Positions 21,745-22,913 of a stretch of DNA of 22,913 nt are shown here, one piece after another (within the stretch, counting starts at the first letter, position 1; each line of letters opens with the position of its first letter). Made by a program: the position numbers and the translations under genes. Location: assembly GCA_964636275.1 (NCBI GenBank), contig CAZWRN010000019.1, positions 1 through 22,913 of the forward strand, read 5' to 3'. Below the pieces are notes generated by a model. It made no database searches, was not told the DNA's origin, and saw only the letters and a program-made list of their open reading frames with translations. This stretch comes from CAZWRN01 sp964636275. Lineage in GTDB: Bacteria > Patescibacteriota > Microgenomatia > Daviesbacterales > UBA10151.

Positions 21745-22716
21745 ATGAATCGCTCTATTGATATTTCCTATAAAACTATTTTATTTACCACCGCTTTTTT
21801 TGCGTTACTTTGGATATTATTTTTGATTAAAGATGTTATCATGCTGCTTTTTGTGGCAATTATATTTATGTCTGCTATTTCGCCAATTGTGGAAAAATTG
21901 GAAAAATGGCGAGTTCCTAAATCGTTGGCTATTGCATTGGTTTATATCGTTGTTTTATCACTGGTTGCCTTATTGATCTCATTTGTTGTAACACCAGTAG
22001 CTGTCCAAACTGGTAATTTGATAACCAATTTGCCTCATTATTCCTCGCAACTTTTACCAGAAAATGGTTTTGTTGATCGCAGTGTAATACAACAAGAGTT
22101 GGGTAATTTTTCTCGCAATGCAGTAGAAGTTAGTTTCGCTGTTTTTAACAATATTTTAGCTTTTATTTCCATTGCTGTATTAACTTTCTATTTATTGCTG
22201 GAAAGACAGCGGTTGGATGATTTGATCGTCCAATTTTCTTTTGGTAAACAGGTCAAGGCGATGAGAATTGTTCAAAAAGCGGAAGAAAAATTGGGTGGTT
22301 GGTTGCGGGGGCAAATGGCTTTGTCGCTTATTATTGGTTTGGCTGCCTATATTTTGCTTTCGGCATTAAATATTCCCTATGCGCTACCTTTAGCGGTATT
22401 AGCCGGCATTATGGAGGTGGTTCCGGTGATTGGACCGATTGTTTCTGCGATTCCCGCGATACTGATCGCCTATCTGAATGCTCCTTTTTCAGCAATATGG
22501 GTGGCACTAGGATACTTTGTTATTCAGCAGTTAGAAAATCATTTGGTAGTTCCTCAGGTGATGAAATACTCAGTTGGGCTTAATCCTTTGGTTGTGATTT
22601 TGGCTGTCGCTATTGGCGGAAGGTTGTTGGGGATTTCAGGGGCTTTACTGGCTGTTCCTATTACTGTGGTAGTCCAAATAATTATTGAAGAGGTTTTGCG
22701 TGAAGAGCGGGTATAA
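21745..22716 (+). CDS. AI-2E family transporter (permease-like)
   Basis: The 323-aa polytopic protein shows the family pattern: two or three N-terminal helices (about 12-85), a polar loop domain (about 90-140), further helices, and the C-terminal signature around EVVPVIGPIVSAIPAILIA with QQLENHLVVPQVM and LLAVPITVVVQII. The family includes putative autoinducer-2 exporters and Na+/H+ antiporters, so the label is only a family name. The open frame extends to a TTG at 21724. The ATG at 21745 is chosen because GGAAGA lies 6 nt ahead of it. It is followed directly by the hairpin repeat array. Confidence 0.9.
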   Translation: MNRSIDISYKTILFTTAFFALLWILFLIKDVIMLLFVAIIFMSAISPIVEKLEKWRVPKSLAIALVYIVVLSLVALLISFVVTPVAVQTGNLITNLPHYSSQLLPENGFVDRSVIQQELGNFSRNAVEVSFAVFNNILAFISIAVLTFYLLLERQRLDDLIVQFSFGKQVKAMRIVQKAEEKLGGWLRGQMALSLIIGLAAYILLSALNIPYALPLAVLAGIMEVVPVIGPIVSAIPAILIAYLNAPFSAIWVALGYFVIQQLENHLVVPQVMKYSVGLNPLVVILAVAIGGRLLGISGALLAVPITVVVQIIIEEVLREERV

Positions 22717-22720
22717 TTGT

Positions 22721-22913
22721 TTGTTTGGGAAGTCCGTAAGCAGAGCTTTCGTACTTACCTTTTGATAAATATTTAATTGTTTGGGAAGTCCGTAAGCGGA
22801 GCTTTCTGCCTTCCCCTAAGGGAAAAAATTAAATTTGTTTGGGAAGCCAGTAAGCGGAGCTTTCTGCCTTCCCCTAAGGGAAAAAATTAAATTTGTTTGG
22901 GAAGCCAGTAAGC
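22721..22913. repeat. 58-bp tandem array of hairpin units at the right edge
   Basis: Units begin with TTGTTTGGGAAG at 22721, 22777, 22835 and 22893 (spacing 56, 58, 58), the last cut by the window end. Units 3 and 4 are identical as far as visible. Each full unit folds into GGGAAG / CTTCCC, an inner CAG/CTG, and AAGC-GGA-GCTT, and then a second small hairpin TTCCC-CTAA-GGGAA followed by an A-rich tail. Unit 1 is diverged (AAGC-AGA-GCTT, inner CG/CG). No unique spacers lie between units, so it is not CRISPR. It lies directly after the AI-2E gene and continues beyond the window. Confidence 0.85.

Noticed and set aside
22721..22913. CRISPR array
   Set aside because: Units are contiguous 56-58 bp tandem copies with no unique spacers and strong internal hairpins, and no cas genes are nearby.

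Overview
The window looks like a piece of a small, AT-leaning bacterial chromosome of the Candidate Phyla Radiation (Patescibacteria), most likely a Microgenomates-type lineage. This is an inference from gene style: a short TruB without a visible PUA tail, an RNase Y without its membrane anchor, very short spacers, tail-to-tail overlaps, several polytopic GT-C-like membrane proteins, surface proteins with an N-terminal NQRGYIP-plus-hydrophobic start, and near absence of Shine-Dalgarno sites. TGA is read as stop throughout (for example miaA and the recombinase), so the Gly-UGA code of Gracilibacteria does not apply. No rRNA is present to place the organism better.

Layout. 1-3.5 kb: a DinD/BRO-N protein and two tandem paralogous secreted phosphodiester glycosidases (NAGPA fold), separated by spacers rich in short tandem repeats and hairpins. 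3.5-6.4 kb: a Nudix hydrolase facing an IMPase-truB pair, then a D-2-hydroxyacid dehydrogenase. 6.6 kb: tRNA-Pro(GGG), whose 3' end is overlapped on the other strand by a large serine recombinase. 6.7-11.1 kb: probable accessory DNA (recombinase, HAD phosphatase, zinc-ribbon DUF4145 protein, two unknown proteins) carrying two copies of a perfect 16-bp palindrome. 11.1-15.5 kb: a + strand housekeeping block: MazG-like pyrophosphohydrolase, recA, recX, rny (RNase Y), a 53-aa coiled-coil small ORF with the only near-perfect Shine-Dalgarno seen here, and the nucleoid protein HU. 15.5-20.7 kb: two overlapping - strand membrane glycosyltransferase-like genes (one a clear PMT/GT39) and a divergent third polytopic gene. 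20.7-22.7 kb: miaA and an AI-2E-family permease. The right edge enters a 58-bp tandem array of hairpin units.

How it works together. recA/recX form a recombination-and-control pair. truB, miaA and tRNA-Pro serve tRNA function, and RNase Y serves RNA turnover. The Nudix and MazG-like proteins are candidate nucleotide-pool cleaners. The GT-C proteins and NAGPA proteins suggest envelope glycan synthesis and processing. Two themes cross the window. First, for about eleven genes a sigma-70-like -10 box lies only 6-10 nt before the start codon, suggesting leaderless or nearly leaderless mRNAs. Second, many spacers consist of degenerate 7- or 8-bp tandem repeats plus strong inverted repeats. The strongest leads are the recombinase/tRNA-Pro element with its repeated palindrome, the 131-bp nested inverted repeat at 2111-2241, the 58-bp hairpin array at the right edge, and the small coiled-coil ORF.
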